64,000 nucleotides of DNA. It comes from Opisthorchis felineus. Lineage: Eukaryota; Platyhelminthes; Trematoda; Opisthorchiida; Opisthorchiidae. The position numbers were made by a program, and so were the translations under genes. Location of the stretch: the NCBI GenBank assembly GCA_004794785.1, contig SJOL01006503.1:8395-72394 (forward strand). The letters run 5' to 3'. The notes beneath the pieces were generated by a model, which worked only from the letters and a program-made list of their open reading frames with translations, ran no database searches and was not told the DNA's origin. Shown here piece by piece: positions 61,996 through 64,000 of the stretch (positions are counted from its first letter, which is position 1; every line of letters begins with the position of its first letter).

Positions 61996-63444
61996 GTAGG
62001 TAGTTATTATTTGTTATTTTGATTAGAGTTTTAATGCGCATATGCCGAGGAAATTTATAAAAAACATTAATCCTAGCGTGTTGTGTATCAAAACCGTCAG
62101 TTCCGCTGACGATTCAAGCGTTAGCCTTCGAAGATTCAAGCCATTTTGCAAACTTTCTAACTGTCTCCTGGCTCTCGAGTATCACAAAACTGTAAATAGC
62201 ATAAGTTGAAAACTGTTCTACCTAGGTGAATTTGATGACGTAACAGAATATATAAACTGCAGGCTAAAAAGTTTCTCTGGAGTTTAGGCAGACTCATCAC
62301 GCGTGGTGTGATTAAAAAGTAACACATGCTGCCTTCGGGTCAAGCAAATCTGGTAAATCTGTAAATCTGGTAGCCTAAGTGCATTACCGTGTTGTTGTTT
62401 CAAAGACTTCAGCAACGTTTTGCAGACTGTGGAATAGCGTAGGACGAAATGACTCTTTGGGATGGTGATTGGTAGGGTTATTGCCGAGTAGGACGCGATC
62501 ACGCTGGTAGGCTTAATTAGTAAAGGTAATATATCATCTGTAATCAAATGCTAGATAAAACGTTGGCTGTCAGCTTATAGTGATTAAGTAGCTATTAACG
62601 GTTCGGTGAAACTGCCATCTGAATGACGGCCTCAGGTTACTGTATGACTTTGCGCGTTATTCCAGTTTTGCCTTGAACAACATGCAGTGAATTTGAAGAA
62701 TTCGGACACACGTTTTAACTGCTGAATACTTCAACAATGACCCAACCCTCTCCTTTTGGCGGCTAACGTACGGCATACACCAAACAGCAAGTTGAAAGTA
62801 TATTAGCATTTGGATGAATGCAAAATCAGAGTGTGGGCCTTGTCTGCCTTTTCAAGATAATATAAGCCAGAGTTTATGCGAAACTTGATTCGCTTGAATG
62901 CTGAAAGGCCGCTGATTATGTTTTGGTATACTGCAAATCGTAGCCAAGTGAATATTATGTATTAAATAATGTCTGCCGCATGAGAGGACCATCTGTGCTA
63001 GCCAAATTAAATAATGTCGCTAGCGAATTGAAAAAACGGCATATTGCGCAATACTCCTGGGAAACCTACATGTCCTTGTTATCGGCGGGCACACATGGTG
63101 AAGGGTTAGACCAGCTTTCATCAGTGCACAAAATGTGATTGTCCTTGATGAACAAATGAAACCATTAGCATATTTGACAACGAAAGGTAGAAGTAAAATT
63201 GATTATCACTGATAATTTACCCGTATCGGTCCCCAAAATTAACAAATTGGTGCCTGAAACTATCTGGGAGTTGAGCTTATCACAAAAGTTTTCCCCCTCC
63301 TACAACTGGGAACACTCAGATGCGATGCCCTCCCTGGAGAATATTTATATTTGTTATTTGCCGGGGTCGTATTTTCTGTCTTCCCTACTGTTACTTTTTT
63401 CTGTGCGTTTTAACCAAATGCCTTATTTTATTTTTGTGTTTGAG

Positions 63445-63655
63445 CTTGAACAACGGCTGAAGATAGCGGAGATCCCCATTGACCGCTGCATCCCTAAAGA
63501 ATTCAAAAGATATGAACCTGTTGAACTATATATAATAATGCCTCTGCCTCAAGATGATCTTTGGACGGTGCCACTGAAAATCTCTACTCGCTTGAATGTG
63601 TGGCAACATAAATGCGAATACAACGTTCAGTATCGCAATCAGCTGAAAAGCGGTG
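63445..63655 (+). CDS. Last visible exon of the large plus-strand gene (phase 0 to 1)
   Basis: Seventy open codons follow a T-rich acceptor (TTTATTTTTGTGTTTGAG) and end at AGCGGTG with donor GTAAGT. The product reads EQRLKIAEIPIDRCIPKEFK, RYEPVELYIIMPLPQDDLWT, VPLKISTRLNVWQHKCEYNV, QYRNQLKSG. The open frame around it starts at 63199 and runs to 63789, but splice signals and phase favour the shorter exon. The gene continues beyond the right edge of the window. Confidence 0.75.
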
Positions 63656-63659
63656 GTAA

Positions 63660-64000
63660 GTCTGCTTCTCCACAAATTACTTGCAGTGCTGACTACTTGG
63701 GCAACAATAAAGTCACTAATAATTTAAACTCTCAGGAAGGTCAGATTACTGAGCACTTTCCCTCTTTCGATCAAACGCTCAAAGAATGAATCATCAGATC
63801 ACTGGTCGGTGAGTGTTTAGGCACGTTACAGATGCAAGGCGGTCAATAGTATGTGGTAAGGTGTTACATACAACTACGGTAAACGATAATGGGCATCCAC
63901 CAAATACCAATCAGACGGCCTGGATTATTGCTAAAAGTGCCCCTTAAATACCGCAAGGCCTATAGTCCGTTCTGCACTGTCCGTTTTAAATAAAAATATT
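63660..64000. other. Intron to the end of the window
   Basis: No exon with paired splice sites was found after 63655. The next exon of the plus-strand gene must lie outside the window. Confidence 0.5.

Noticed and set aside
1..64000. tRNA, rRNA or CRISPR loci
   Set aside because: No cloverleaf-capable tRNA, rRNA segment or regularly spaced direct-repeat array was seen. The only box A and box B pair belongs to the SINE-like element at 11697.

Overview
This is eukaryotic DNA. It most likely comes from a digenean trematode (flatworm); an opisthorchiid such as Clonorchis or Opisthorchis would fit, but I cannot prove the species from sequence alone. Four things point there: no bacterial-style gene packing anywhere, short exons separated by introns of kilobase size, decayed CR1-like and RTE-like LINEs plus a Ty3/gypsy remnant whose residual protein motifs match trematode elements, and hammerhead ribozymes of the type known from schistosome SINEs and Penelope-like elements. 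Most open frames in the window are chance frames. I kept only those backed by splice sites, reading phase or recognisable domain motifs.

Left part, about 1 to 20,000: a transposon graveyard. It holds a frameshifted CR1-like LINE (about 548-1420), a diverged two-copy tandem repeat (2238-2498), a 246-bp tandem duplication with a single N exactly at the junction (3544-4035), Ty3/gypsy RNase H and reverse-transcriptase remnants (about 6300-6880), and two copies of one non-coding LINE-like repeat in opposite orientation (about 8962-10140 and 12930-14225). Nested between those two copies is an inverted pair of tRNA-derived SINE-like elements (about 11700-12010 and 12365-12600). Two retroelement tails meet at a TCATCA run near 18580. 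A 679-base N gap covers 19343-20021.

Middle part, about 20,000 to 27,000: just right of the gap is a mobile-element piece with a complete hammerhead ribozyme (20219-20271). It is followed by the 3' end of an RTE-like LINE on the minus strand (about 21894-22850). A possible signal-peptide first exon lies at 21557-21601.

Right part, about 27,000 to 64,000: introns and exons of one large plus-strand gene that runs off the right edge. Two phase-consistent exon runs (33474-39175, and 46891 to 63655) form its backbone. Weaker candidates extend it left to 27258. I could not identify the protein with confidence. A second hammerhead, on the minus strand (43300-43352), lies inside this gene. It forms a 120-bp insert flanked by a perfect 14-bp direct repeat, so it looks like a minimal mobile unit built almost entirely from one ribozyme hairpin. 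That pair of hammerheads is the most interesting signal in the window.
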